From contig NZ_JBEBMX010000004.1 in NCBI RefSeq assembly GCF_043196875.1, forward strand, positions 248,001-312,000: a stretch of 64,000 nucleotides of DNA. The letters run 5' to 3'. The notes under the pieces are model-generated. The model did no database searches and was not told the DNA's origin. It saw only the letters and a program-made list of their open reading frames with translations. This DNA comes from Saccharospirillum sp043196875 (GTDB lineage Bacteria; Pseudomonadota; Gammaproteobacteria; Pseudomonadales; Natronospirillaceae). Below are positions 45,305 to 53,547 of the stretch, one piece after another (position 1 is the first letter of the stretch; every line of letters begins with the position of its first letter). A program made the translations under genes and the position numbers.

Positions 45305-45322
45305 TGTAAGACTTTTCCTACA
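45305..45322. promoter_or_regulatory. GacA-like upstream activating sequence
   Basis: TGTAAG-ACTTTT-CCTACA matches the GacA box TGTAAG-N6-CTTACA with one mismatch. It lies about 150 bp before the putative start of the CsrB/RsmZ-like RNA, and directly before the gene at 44470-45300. Confidence 0.55.
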
Positions 45323-45459
45323 AAATGCGTACGCAAGCCGGTTGATTACACCGGCGCTTTTCATGGGTGCGCCAGACAAAGCGCCCGGCAACGGACCTGA
45401 CCACTGAATCGCCTCCGATCAGCGACCGGGTACCACCGCAGTGTCCGTCAGGCAGGCCA

Positions 45460-45465
45460 TATAAT
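45460..45465 (+). promoter_or_regulatory. -10 box of the CsrB/RsmZ-like RNA
   Basis: TATAAT is a perfect -10 hexamer 7 bp before the first hairpin. No good -35 lies 16-18 bp upstream, which would fit an activator-dependent promoter. Confidence 0.6.
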
Positions 45466-45471
45466 AACCAT

Positions 45472-45666
45472 CGTGTTGTGGATGAACACCCGGGAAGCTC
45501 GCGGCAGGATGCCCAGCCACGGGAAGGCGCACAGATGCAGGAACCAGGACCGATACCGGGATTGGTATTTCAGGAAAGGGGCAGGACGCTCCTGTGCCAG
45601 GATGGCACCCGTTCAGGTACGAACGGCGCCTTTGGGCGGCGACAAGGGGAGGCTCGCCTCCCCTTG
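45472..45666 (+). ncRNA. CsrB/RsmZ-type CsrA-sequestering small RNA
   Basis: Some eleven GGA triplets occur in about 190 nt, many in loops of small hairpins. Examples: GTGTT-GTGGATG-AACAC (45473-45489), ATACC-GGGATT-GGTAT (45553-45568), GGGGC-AGGAC-GCTCC (45578-45592) and GTGCC-AGGAT-GGCAC (45594-45608). CCGTTC-AGGTAC-GAACGG (45609-45626) is one more stem. The 3' end is the 10-bp hairpin CAAGGGGAGG-CTCG-CCTCCCCTTG (45643-45666), without a clear U tract. Such RNAs sponge the translational regulator CsrA/RsmA. A TATAAT box and a GacA-like box lie upstream. No protein frame here looks convincing. Confidence 0.78.
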
Positions 45667-45726
45667 CAACTCGTCCGGCAACACGCACCTAATTCATCAG
45701 CTCACGCTTACCAACCAACTGCCCAC

Positions 45727-46527
45727 TTAAGCATCGCCATAAATCGTATTCAACAGCGCCGCCAAGCGCACCGCTGCTTTTTTCAGTTGCACCTCTAATA
45801 CCGGCAACGCCTCGCGTCGATAGGCGGCATCATATTCGCCGCGCACCGCCAGCGGATAGGCCACCTCCATGGCAATCTGATGCGTCTCCCAGGCCCAATC
45901 GACGACGCTCATCGAACTCAGCCACTGCTGCGCTTCTTCGTCGGTAATCTCCCGCTGATAACGCTGCGCCGTGGCAAACACCGGTGCATCCAGCTCGCGG
46001 TACAACGACTGGGTCCACACCCAGTTCAGGTTAACCCGCTCCAGCTCGCTGGTTTTCAGCGCAATCAGCCGCCCGGCCTGGTCACGCGCCAAACCCGCAT
46101 TTACGGGAATGTGCAGGTCGGTCATAAAGTGAATCAGATACTGCAGCGCGCGGCGCTTTTCCGCCTTCTCATAGCTGTTGCGGATCAGCACCAAGCGGCT
46201 TTCCAAAATGGCACCCACCACACAGCGATTGCGCGGGCAGTGTTTGGCAGCCTCAAAGCCTTCATCCTCGGCATCGAACAGCACGGTGCGCAAATCCTCC
46301 GCCGGCGCATGCTCTTCCGCCCAACTGGCCAGGTTGACCAGATCGGTGCGCCAGTGCGGCCCATAGAGATCTTCCAGGCCGGCACGGGCTGCCTCGTTCA
46401 GCCGCAACTCCGCCAGCTGCACCACCAGCCGGTGGCCCTGCTCGTTAAAGGCGCTGGCAGAACCGGCCAGGCACAGCAGCAGCGCTGCCAGAATCAGCCG
46501 CGGCGACTGTTTTTCTCGGCGAGCCAA
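45727..46527 (-). CDS. S1/P1 nuclease family protein with most zinc ligands lost
   Basis: The protein of about 266 residues has a signal peptide (LILAALLLCLAGSASA) and the S1/P1 phospholipase-C-like helical fold: FNEQGHRLVVQLAE, CPRNRCVVGAI and ALQYLIHFMTDLHIPVNAG. Of the nine zinc ligands of nuclease P1, the sites equal to H6, H116 and D120 seem kept. Trp1 is Phe, D45 is Glu (SWAE), H60 is absent, H126 is Asn (PVNAG), and the H149/D153 motif reads NLNWVWTQS. It is probably not an active nuclease. The start is uncertain: TTG 46527 gives a normal signal peptide but overlaps the upstream gene by 34 bp. Confidence 0.75.
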   Translation of the reverse strand: MARREKQSPRLILAALLLCLAGSASAFNEQGHRLVVQLAELRLNEAARAGLEDLYGPHWRTDLVNLASWAEEHAPAEDLRTVLFDAEDEGFEAAKHCPRNRCVVGAILESRLVLIRNSYEKAEKRRALQYLIHFMTDLHIPVNAGLARDQAGRLIALKTSELERVNLNWVWTQSLYRELDAPVFATAQRYQREITDEEAQQWLSSMSVVDWAWETHQIAMEVAYPLAVRGEYDAAYRREALPVLEVQLKKAAVRLAALLNTIYGDA

Positions 46528-46829
46528 CCGACCAGGAAGAAGGTGATAATAACGATCGGCGCCAGCCAGTAAGGCCCGGCCGACAGCAGAATGCGACGTA
46601 CGAAGGGAATCAAAAAGACGGTCAAGGCACCGTATCCAAATGCACATAGGGCTACAAACACCAGAGTCCGAATGATGAAGTGCGCGCCCCGTATCATGCT
46701 CCAGACGGCGCGATTAAGGTTATTACCATAGATCACCAGCAAGGTGGCGACCAGAGCCGCCGCGACAAAGGTCAGATGCGGGCGGATCAAGCCGGACAGA
46801 TACGCCAGCAGGTCGGTCAGAACAGACAT
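46494..46829 (-). CDS. DUF3392 family inner-membrane protein
   Basis: The 111-residue protein has three to four hydrophobic helices: FVAAALVATLLVIYG, TLVFVALCAFGYGALTVFL and IVIITFFLVGWLAEKNSRRG. These match DUF3392 proteins of marine Gammaproteobacteria; function unknown. GGAG lies 6 nt before ATG 46829. It is upstream of, and overlaps, the S1/P1-like gene. Confidence 0.8.
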   Translation of the reverse strand: MSVLTDLLAYLSGLIRPHLTFVAAALVATLLVIYGNNLNRAVWSMIRGAHFIIRTLVFVALCAFGYGALTVFLIPFVRRILLSAGPYWLAPIVIITFFLVGWLAEKNSRRG

Positions 46830-46970
46830 GAATTGCTCCATCAGCCAAAGAATTCAGTCAGACAACACTGTCCAACAACACAACAGCCGATGACTCTACC
46901 ACAAGGATAAAAACACCGGCATGACAGCGTTCGCGACTTGAGCGAGAGGAAAGCGAAGGCCAGAAACGAC

Positions 46971-46993
46971 AAAACCCGCACAAGGCGGGTTTT
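46971..46993 (-). terminator. Terminator downstream of tRNA-Thr
   Basis: AAAACCCGC-ACAAG-GCGGGTTTT is a perfect 9-bp stem 10 bp beyond the tRNA 3' end. On the minus strand it ends with TTTT. Confidence 0.85.
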
Positions 46994-47002
46994 GGGAAGA
47001 AG

Positions 47003-47078
<76 letters not shown>

Positions 47079-47193
47079 AACGGCTGCGTAATATAGTGAT
47101 TTGCAGTCGGGCCGTCAACATCCATTGCACAACAAGCAGTTGATTCCCAACGGTTTTTCAGCCTGAGCCGGTTGCCCGGCTCAGCTGCAGATA

Positions 47194-47910
47194 TCAGCCC
47201 TTCTTGACCTGGGCAGCAACCTGCTCCAGGGCTTTGTGGCGGACGTCCTTACCTTGCACCAGGAAGATCACCGATTCAGCCACGTTGCGGGCGTGGTCGC
47301 CGATGCGTTCCATGGAGCGCAGTGACCACATGACGTTCAGGGCGCGACTGATGGAGCGCGGGTCTTCCATCATGGTGGTGATCAGCGAGCGGATCGCGGT
47401 GCCGTATTCCAGATCGACGGCTTTGTCCTGATGCAGCACGCTCAGGGCGCTGTCGGCGTCGAGTCGCGCGAAGGCGTCGAGTGAATGCTGCACCATCTGG
47501 CGCACCTGTTCGCCGATATGGCGCAGTTCCACGTAACCCTGAGGACCAGAGCCGGTATCGGCCAGTTCCAGCGTATGACGTGCGACCTTGGAGGCTTCGT
47601 CGCCGATGCGTTCCAGGTCGTTAACCGCCTTGGTGACGGCGATAACGAAACGCAGGTCAGAAGCCGCCGGATGACGTCGCGCCAGAATGCGGGTGCACTC
47701 TTCGTCGATGTCGATTTCCATGCTGTTGACCGTCTGATCGGTCTCAATGACACGCTGCGCCAGAGCGGTGTCCATGTCCATCAGCGCTTTGATGGCGTCT
47801 TCGACCTGCTGTTCAACCAGGCCGCCCATCTGCATCAGGTTTTTGCGCGCCTCTTCCAGTTCGGCGTTGAACTGAGTGGAGGTGTGCTTATCGAATTGCA
47901 TCTTGTCCAT
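47194..47910 (-). CDS. phoU: Phosphate-specific transport system accessory protein PhoU
   Basis: The 238-residue protein has two PhoU helical repeats with the metal-binding E(A/S)xRxxD-type segments NDLERIGDEASKVARHTL and RSMERIGDHARNVAESVIFL. It links the Pst transporter to PhoR and keeps the regulon off when phosphate is plentiful. AGAGGA lies 8 nt before ATG 47910. It is the last gene of the pst operon, 17 bp after pstB. Confidence 0.96.
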   Translation of the reverse strand: MDKMQFDKHTSTQFNAELEEARKNLMQMGGLVEQQVEDAIKALMDMDTALAQRVIETDQTVNSMEIDIDEECTRILARRHPAASDLRFVIAVTKAVNDLERIGDEASKVARHTLELADTGSGPQGYVELRHIGEQVRQMVQHSLDAFARLDADSALSVLHQDKAVDLEYGTAIRSLITTMMEDPRSISRALNVMWSLRSMERIGDHARNVAESVIFLVQGKDVRHKALEQVAAQVKKG

Positions 47911-47927
47911 GACGTTATCCTCTGGGA

Positions 47928-48803
47928 TCAACCGAAACGACCGGTGATGTAGTCTTCGGTGAGTTTGTGGCTGGGCGAGGTGAAGATATGGTCGGTTTCG
48001 CCAACCTCGATCAGTTTGCCCAGGTGGAAGTAGGCTGTGCGCTGAGAAACCCGCGCCGCCTGCTGCATGGAATGCGTCACGATGGCGATGGTGTAGTTCT
48101 GCGACAGTTCAGCGATCAACTCTTCGATGCGCGCTGTGGCAATAGGATCCAACGCCGAACACGGCTCGTCCATCAAAATCACTTCCGGCGAAATGGCGAT
48201 GGTGCGCGCGATGCACAGACGCTGCTGCTGACCGCCGGAAAGACCGGTCGCCGGCTTGTCCAGCCGGTCTTTGATTTCATCCCACAGACCGGCTTTACGC
48301 AGCGCGGTTTCCACCACTTCATCCAGCTCGGCGCGACGAGACACCAGGCCATGAATACGCGGGCCATAAGCGACGTTGTCGTAGATCGATTTGGGGAAAG
48401 GGTTCGGCTTCTGGAACACCATGCCCACCTTGGCGCGCAGCGCGACCACATCCATATGCTTTTTATAGATGTCTTCGCCGTCGAGCAGAATGTCGCCCTG
48501 AACGCGGCAGATGTCGATGGAATCGTTCATCCGGTTCATGGTGCGCAAAAAGGTCGACTTACCACAGCCGGACGGGCCGATCATGGCGAGCACTTCGTTC
48601 TTGCCGATGTCCAGGCTGACGTTGTCGATGGCCTGAGCATCGCCGTAAAAAACGTCGACCGAACGGGCGCTCATGCGCGGGTCGTCAACAAGGGCCGGGC
48701 CCACGGTGCCTTCCCAGTTTTCCAAAACGGGATGGCGGCTTTCCGGCTTGCTGATGGCGTTGTCGTCCATCGATTGATCCGTGTACTGGTTTGAAATTGT
48801 CAT
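47928..48803 (-). CDS. pstB: Phosphate ABC transporter ATP-binding protein
   Basis: The 291-residue ATPase has a 40-residue N-terminal extension, Walker A GPSGCGKST near residue 76, signature LSGGQQQRLCIARTIA and Walker B VILMDEPCSALDP. Length and motifs are standard for PstB. It is read between pstA and phoU. Confidence 0.97.
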   Translation of the reverse strand: MTISNQYTDQSMDDNAISKPESRHPVLENWEGTVGPALVDDPRMSARSVDVFYGDAQAIDNVSLDIGKNEVLAMIGPSGCGKSTFLRTMNRMNDSIDICRVQGDILLDGEDIYKKHMDVVALRAKVGMVFQKPNPFPKSIYDNVAYGPRIHGLVSRRAELDEVVETALRKAGLWDEIKDRLDKPATGLSGGQQQRLCIARTIAISPEVILMDEPCSALDPIATARIEELIAELSQNYTIAIVTHSMQQAARVSQRTAYFHLGKLIEVGETDHIFTSPSHKLTEDYITGRFG

Positions 48804-48835
48804 CTGTCACTCTCCAGTTCTAGCAAGGTCTGGCC

Positions 48836-50149
48836 TTACCAGCGACGCTCGAATTTTCTACGTAAAAAGACGGCCAGCAAATTCATCACTGCCAGGAAGC
48901 CCAGCAGCACCATGATGGCGCCCGATGTTTTGGCGATAAAGGCCCGCTCGGGGCTGTCCGACCAGAGGTAAACCTGCACCGGCAACACCGTGGATGGGTC
49001 GGTAAAACCGCCCGGAATATCGACGATAAAGGCAACCATGCCGATCATCAGCAGCGGTGCCGTTTCACCCAGCGCCTGCGCCATACCGATGATGGTGCCG
49101 GTCAGCATGCCGGGCATGGCCAGCGGCAGAACGTGGTGCATGGTCACCTGCATTTTGGATGCACCCAGGCCGGTCGCGGCTTCGCGAATCGACGGCGGCA
49201 CGGCACGAATGGAAGAACGCGCCGAGATAATAATGGTCGGCAGCGTCATCAAGGTGAGTACCAGACCACCGACCAGCGGCGCCGAACGCGGCAGGCCGAA
49301 GAAATTGATAAAAACCGCCAGACCCAACAAACCAAAGACGATGGACGGTACCGCCGCCAGGTTATTGATGTTGACTTCGATGATGTCGGTCAGGCGATTT
49401 TTCGGCGCAAACTCTTCCAGATAGATGGCCGCTGCGACGCCGATCGGGAAGGACAACAGCAAGGTCACCACCAGCGTATAGAAAGAACCCACCACCGCGC
49501 CCCAGATACCCGCGGTTTCCGGGTCACGCGAATCACCGTTGGTGAAAAAGACCGTATTGAACCGACCTTTCAATTCGCCGGCTTCTTGCCAGCTGTCAAT
49601 CCAGCCCAGTTCCTGATTGCTGATGCGGCGTTCGGACTCCGGCAAATCGCGGTCGATGATGCCTTTGCGCAGCAAATCCAAGTCATCATCAGCCAGCACC
49701 CAGAGGCGCTCGGTCTGACCCAGCAGTTCGGGATGAGCCTTAAGACGGTCGCGCAGTCGGTATTCGGCCGAACCACTGACCAGAGACGTCAGCGCGCGCG
49801 TATCCTGACGGCCGGACACCTCCGGGAAGCGGTCCAACAACGCCTGGCGCACCACACTGCCGTAATCGCCCTGGCTCAATTGATCCGGATCGGTGGCGTC
49901 GTCGATGTACAGCACTTGCGGATCGTAGGTGACTTCCAGCTCCACATAGGTGGTCCAGAAAGCCGACAAACCCTGGCTGAAAATGGTCGACAACAGGATC
50001 ACCAGAAAGCCCAAACCGGCCGCGATGGACGCAATACCGTAGGCCTTGAAGCGCCACTCGCGGGCATAACGCGCCTTGAGTTTGGCGTGCAGACGTTCCT
50101 GCTTGACGCTTGCCAGTCGTTCGATGGCGTCGAGTTTTTGATCAGTCAT
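48836..50149 (-). CDS. pstA: Phosphate ABC transporter permease PstA (long form)
   Basis: The 437-residue protein has a first membrane helix near residue 40, a periplasmic insert of about 150 residues and then the usual five-helix permease core with SIREAATGLGASKMQVTMHH, the EAA loop. E. coli PstA has about 300 residues and lacks the insert; long PstA forms are common in Pseudomonas-like bacteria. It overlaps pstC by 8 nt. Confidence 0.94.
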   Translation of the reverse strand: MTDQKLDAIERLASVKQERLHAKLKARYAREWRFKAYGIASIAAGLGFLVILLSTIFSQGLSAFWTTYVELEVTYDPQVLYIDDATDPDQLSQGDYGSVVRQALLDRFPEVSGRQDTRALTSLVSGSAEYRLRDRLKAHPELLGQTERLWVLADDDLDLLRKGIIDRDLPESERRISNQELGWIDSWQEAGELKGRFNTVFFTNGDSRDPETAGIWGAVVGSFYTLVVTLLLSFPIGVAAAIYLEEFAPKNRLTDIIEVNINNLAAVPSIVFGLLGLAVFINFFGLPRSAPLVGGLVLTLMTLPTIIISARSSIRAVPPSIREAATGLGASKMQVTMHHVLPLAMPGMLTGTIIGMAQALGETAPLLMIGMVAFIVDIPGGFTDPSTVLPVQVYLWSDSPERAFIAKTSGAIMVLLGFLAVMNLLAVFLRRKFERRW

Positions 50150-51533
50150 ATTGCTCGCGGAACCTCTTCACGATCGCCATGGCGACGACATTCAACATTA
50201 GGGTGGTAAAGAACAGCATCAGACCCAGCGCAAAGGCGGACAGCGTTTTCGGGCTGTCGAATTCCTGGTCGCCGACCAGCAAGGTGGCGATCTGCACGGT
50301 CACGGTGGTCACCGCTTCCAGCGGATTGGCGGTCAGGTTGGCAGCCAGACCGGCCGCCATCACCACGATCATGGTTTCACCGATGGCGCGCGACGCCGCC
50401 AAGAGAATGCCGCCCATGATGCCCGGCAAGGCGGCTGGGAAAATCACCTGACGGATGGTTTCGCTGCGCGTTGCACCCAAGCCATAAGAGCCATCACGCA
50501 GGCTGTTGGGAACCGCGTTGATAACGTCATCGGACAACGAAGAAACGAAAGGAATGATCATGATGCCCATCACCAGACCGGCGGCCAGCGCCGATTCGGC
50601 GGAGACGCCATCGAAGCCGATGCCGGCAAACACATCGCGCACCACCGGCCCCATGGTCAGTGCCGCGAAGAAGCCGTACACCACCGTCGGAATACCGGCC
50701 AGCACTTCCAGCAGCGGTTTGATGATGCTACGGACGCGCGGTTTGGCGTATTCGGCCAGATAGACCGCCGACATCAAACCGATCGGCACCGCTACGAACA
50801 AGGCGATGGCCGCGATCATCAGCGTACCGACGAACAGCGGTATGGCACCAAAGGCACCGGACGAGCCGACCTGATCGGCACGAATGGCGATCTGCGGGCT
50901 CCATTTGGTACCGAAGATAAAGTCGAAGAACGGAATGGCCTGGAAGAAGCGGATGCTCTCGAACAATACCGACAGGATGATGCCGATGGTGGTAAAGATG
51001 GCGATGGTCGAGCACAGCAACAGCAGGCTCTTCAGAACGAATTCAAACTGCGGGCGGGCACGCAAGGTCGGCCGCGTGACCAGCCAGCCGACCACAGCAC
51101 CGGCGATCATGGTCAGCAGCGTCAGCACCACTTTGAACAACTGACTGCGCTCACGCATGTGCTCAAGCAGTTCGGCGGCCTGGATCAACATCGGATCGGA
51201 ACCGGCCAACAGCGAACCGGAGTTGATGTTCTGAATTTTGGCCAGCGTCAGGTTCATCTGCGGCGAGCCCATCTGACCGTAACTGTCCGGCAGAAAATCC
51301 ATCACAGCGTTGATGATGATGCGTTCTTCCAGGCCAACCCAGACCATCAGCAACAGGAAGCCGGGCAAGACAGCCCAGACCGCCGCCATCAAGCCATAGT
51401 AGTTAGGCAACGAATGCAGGTATTTGATCTTGGCAGCACCGCCGACCAACTGGATGGAACGCGCCCGACCCAGGGTGTAAGCAAGCGCCGCCAGAGCCAC
51501 CATAACCAGCATCAGCGTCGAGGTTTGCATCAA
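50142..51533 (-). CDS. pstC: Phosphate ABC transporter permease PstC (long form)
   Basis: The 463-residue membrane protein has an N-terminal pair of helices and a roughly 100-residue periplasmic part before the permease core. The EAA loop SLRDGSYGLGATRSETIRQV lies near residue 345. Core motifs VPIGLMSAVYLAEYAKPRVR and GIPTVVYGFFAALT fit PstC. It is separated from pstS by a hairpin and overlaps pstA. Confidence 0.95.
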   Translation of the reverse strand: MMQTSTLMLVMVALAALAYTLGRARSIQLVGGAAKIKYLHSLPNYYGLMAAVWAVLPGFLLLMVWVGLEERIIINAVMDFLPDSYGQMGSPQMNLTLAKIQNINSGSLLAGSDPMLIQAAELLEHMRERSQLFKVVLTLLTMIAGAVVGWLVTRPTLRARPQFEFVLKSLLLLCSTIAIFTTIGIILSVLFESIRFFQAIPFFDFIFGTKWSPQIAIRADQVGSSGAFGAIPLFVGTLMIAAIALFVAVPIGLMSAVYLAEYAKPRVRSIIKPLLEVLAGIPTVVYGFFAALTMGPVVRDVFAGIGFDGVSAESALAAGLVMGIMIIPFVSSLSDDVINAVPNSLRDGSYGLGATRSETIRQVIFPAALPGIMGGILLAASRAIGETMIVVMAAGLAANLTANPLEAVTTVTVQIATLLVGDQEFDSPKTLSAFALGLMLFFTTLMLNVVAMAIVKRFREQYD

Positions 51534-51639
51534 TAGAGCTCCAAAGTTAGCGATATGTCCGGGTTAATCAGCGCACGCCCTGACTAACCCGGAAACACCT
51601 GACGGTCGACTATCTCTAACCACCATGTTGAAACAACAA

Positions 51640-51662
51640 CGGGAGAGCCAGTGGCTCTCCCG
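51640..51662 (-). other. Intercistronic hairpin between pstS and pstC
   Basis: CGGGAGAGCC-AGT-GGCTCTCCCG is a perfect 10-bp stem without a T tract. It follows pstS and should protect or partially terminate that mRNA, so that binding protein is made in excess. Confidence 0.7.
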
Positions 51663-51688
51663 ATCAGTCACTGCATCAAACCGGGCGC

Positions 51689-52735
51689 TTAGAGTTCCAG
51701 CGGTTCCAGATTGTCGACAGCCTTTTTCATGCGCGAGTATTCAGCGTTGTCCAGCGGGATCAGACCACGGTCAACCAGGTAACCGTTAGAACCGATGGCA
51801 CGACGGTTGGTGAACTCGGCAACGTATTCTTCAACACCCGGGATCACGCCAACGTGCGCTTTCTTAACGTAGAAGAACAGCGGACGGGAAACCGGATATT
51901 CACCACTGGCGATCTGTTCGAAAGTCGCTTGCACGCCTTCTACAGCAACGCTCTTAACGCGGTCAGAGTTCTGGTCCAGGAAAGAGAAACCGAAGATGCC
52001 CAGGGCAGTCGGGTCGTTTTCCAGACGAGAAACGATCAGGGTGTCGTTTTCACCGGCTTCGATGAAAGCGCCGTCTTCACGCATGGTAGCGCAGACTTCA
52101 CCGAACTTGTCTTCATCGCTGTCTTCCAGAGCGGCGATGGCGTCAAATTCAGCACAGCCTTCTTCCATAACCAGTTCAACGAAGGCGTCACGAGTACCGG
52201 AAGTCGGCGGCGGACCGAAAACGCGAATAGCGTGGTTCGGCAGGTCGCTGCGGATGTCACTCCAGTTTTCGTACGGGTTTTCTACCAGACCATTGCCGTT
52301 CGGGTTCGGCACAGTAGCCGCCAGCGCCAGGAACAGTTCGGCTTTGGAAACGTTCATGCCTTCGCCGTTAACGCTTTCAGCAACAGCGATGCCGTCATAA
52401 CCGATCAGCACTTCAACAACTTCTTCTACGCCGTTCGCTGCACAGGTTTCCAGCTCGGAAGCCTTGATGCGACGAGAAGCGTTGGTGATGTCAGGAGTGG
52501 ATTCACCCACGCCCTGGCAGAACAAACGGATACCACCACCAGAACCGGTTGATTCGATAGTCGGGGTAGCATAAGAAGTGGTCTGACCGAACCGTTCGGC
52601 CACAACAGTGGCGAAAGGATAAACGGTCGAAGAACCGACGATGCTGATCTGGTCACGGGCTTCGGCAAAAGCGGTGCCGGACAGAGACGCGGCCATAGCT
52701 GCCACCAGGGTGGCGCCAATCATTGTTTTCTTCAC
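51689..52735 (-). CDS. pstS: Phosphate-binding periplasmic protein
   Basis: The 348-residue precursor has a signal peptide ending TAFA-EA near residue 24. SIVGSSTVYPFATVVAERFG, STGSGGGIRLFCQG, DITNASRRI and the PTSGTRDAFVEL phosphate loop are typical of PstS. It is of the group that is longer than E. coli PstS in the second lobe. It is the first gene of pstSCAB-phoU, behind tandem Pho boxes. Confidence 0.95.
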   Translation of the reverse strand: MKKTMIGATLVAAMAASLSGTAFAEARDQISIVGSSTVYPFATVVAERFGQTTSYATPTIESTGSGGGIRLFCQGVGESTPDITNASRRIKASELETCAANGVEEVVEVLIGYDGIAVAESVNGEGMNVSKAELFLALAATVPNPNGNGLVENPYENWSDIRSDLPNHAIRVFGPPPTSGTRDAFVELVMEEGCAEFDAIAALEDSDEDKFGEVCATMREDGAFIEAGENDTLIVSRLENDPTALGIFGFSFLDQNSDRVKSVAVEGVQATFEQIASGEYPVSRPLFFYVKKAHVGVIPGVEEYVAEFTNRRAIGSNGYLVDRGLIPLDNAEYSRMKKAVDNLEPLEL

Positions 52736-52835
52736 TGGTAACCTCCAGTTAGTTCATCACTGAGTGAAGCCCCGACCTTTCCCCTTGGAAACGCCAGTGG
52801 CTTCATGGGCTCGCAAGGGATGCTAGGTGCGTCGG

Positions 52836-52875
52836 ATGACAACTGTATGAACTAAAGATGACAGTATTATGACAA
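52836..52875 (-). promoter_or_regulatory. Tandem Pho boxes upstream of pstS
   Basis: On the minus strand four 7-mers (TTGTCAT, CTGTCAT, AGTTCAT, TTGTCAT) are each separated by 4 bp, an exact 11-bp period, i.e. two adjoining Pho boxes. A candidate -10 (TAGCAT on the minus strand, 52820-52825) follows after 10 bp. Confidence 0.85.
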
Positions 52876-53005
52876 GCTGTCATTGTCGTCTTTGCGACTA
52901 TCAATGGCCGGTTTTTGACCATATCCAAGCCACGGCGACGCCGTTATACTGGCGCTCTTATCAAAACAACTATCCACCCAACAACGACAATAACGAGCCA
53001 GAGTC

Positions 53006-53431
53006 ATGAGCAAACTGGACGCCACCAATCCAGAACCCCGCGGTGAATTGCAATTACGCGTCGTCGCTCAACCCAAAGACACCAACACCAACGGTGATAT
53101 TTCCGGTGGTTGGCTGGTCACTCATATGGATATGGCCGCCAGCGTTGCCGCCGGTCGCATCGCTCGGGGCCGCACCACGACTATGGCCATCGGCGATATG
53201 GCCTTTGTCCGGCCGATCAAAGTCGGGTCGGTGATCTGCTGCTATACCCATATTCTGGGCATGGGCCGTTCGTCCATTCGCATCGGCGTGGAAGTCTGGT
53301 GCCGCATGCCCGAAGACGCCGAGCGACAGAAGGTGACCGAGACCGAATTCGTCTACGTCGCCATCGACGAACAGCGCCGCATTCGGGCGCTGCCGCAAGC
53401 GGATCTGGAAGTCAGCCTGAGTAATCACTGA
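53006..53431 (+). CDS. Acyl-CoA thioesterase, YciA type
   Basis: The 141-residue hot-dog-fold protein has GDISGGWLVTHMDMAASVAA with the catalytic Asp region near residues 31-50, then FVRPIKVGSVICCYTH and GVEVWCR. These are the marks of YciA/ACOT thioesterases that hydrolyse medium- and long-chain acyl-CoA. It is divergent from pstS across 270 bp that contain the Pho boxes, and is followed by the DUF47 gene. Confidence 0.9.
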   Translation: MSKLDATNPEPRGELQLRVVAQPKDTNTNGDISGGWLVTHMDMAASVAAGRIARGRTTTMAIGDMAFVRPIKVGSVICCYTHILGMGRSSIRIGVEVWCRMPEDAERQKVTETEFVYVAIDEQRRIRALPQADLEVSLSNH

Positions 53432-53479
53432 GGCGGACGCACCCGCCGTGCTGTTTTGTTGTCCGCATTTTCTGCGCTG

Positions 53480-53497
53480 ATGACATTTTTATTACAG
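53480..53497. promoter_or_regulatory. Candidate Pho box in the DUF47-pit promoter
   Basis: ATGACAT-TTTT-ATTACAG reads on the minus strand as CTGTAAT-AAAA-ATGTCAT, two PhoB half-sites at 11-bp spacing but in inverted orientation. A perfect TATAAT (53509-53514) lies 11 bp downstream. Confidence 0.45.
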
Positions 53498-53547
53498 AAA
53501 AAGGCCTCTATAATGCGCGCCCAGTTCGCATAACAGAGGACAGCGAC

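Noticed and set aside
45473..45730. Small plus-strand frame of 85 codons, and an 89-codon minus-strand frame, in the same stretch
   Set aside because: Both lack plausible start signals or family resemblance, and the stretch is better explained by a hairpin-rich regulatory RNA.
49133..50209. 358-codon plus-strand frame rich in Arg, Gln and His
   Set aside because: Antisense to pstA; the composition is typical of a reverse-complement shadow.
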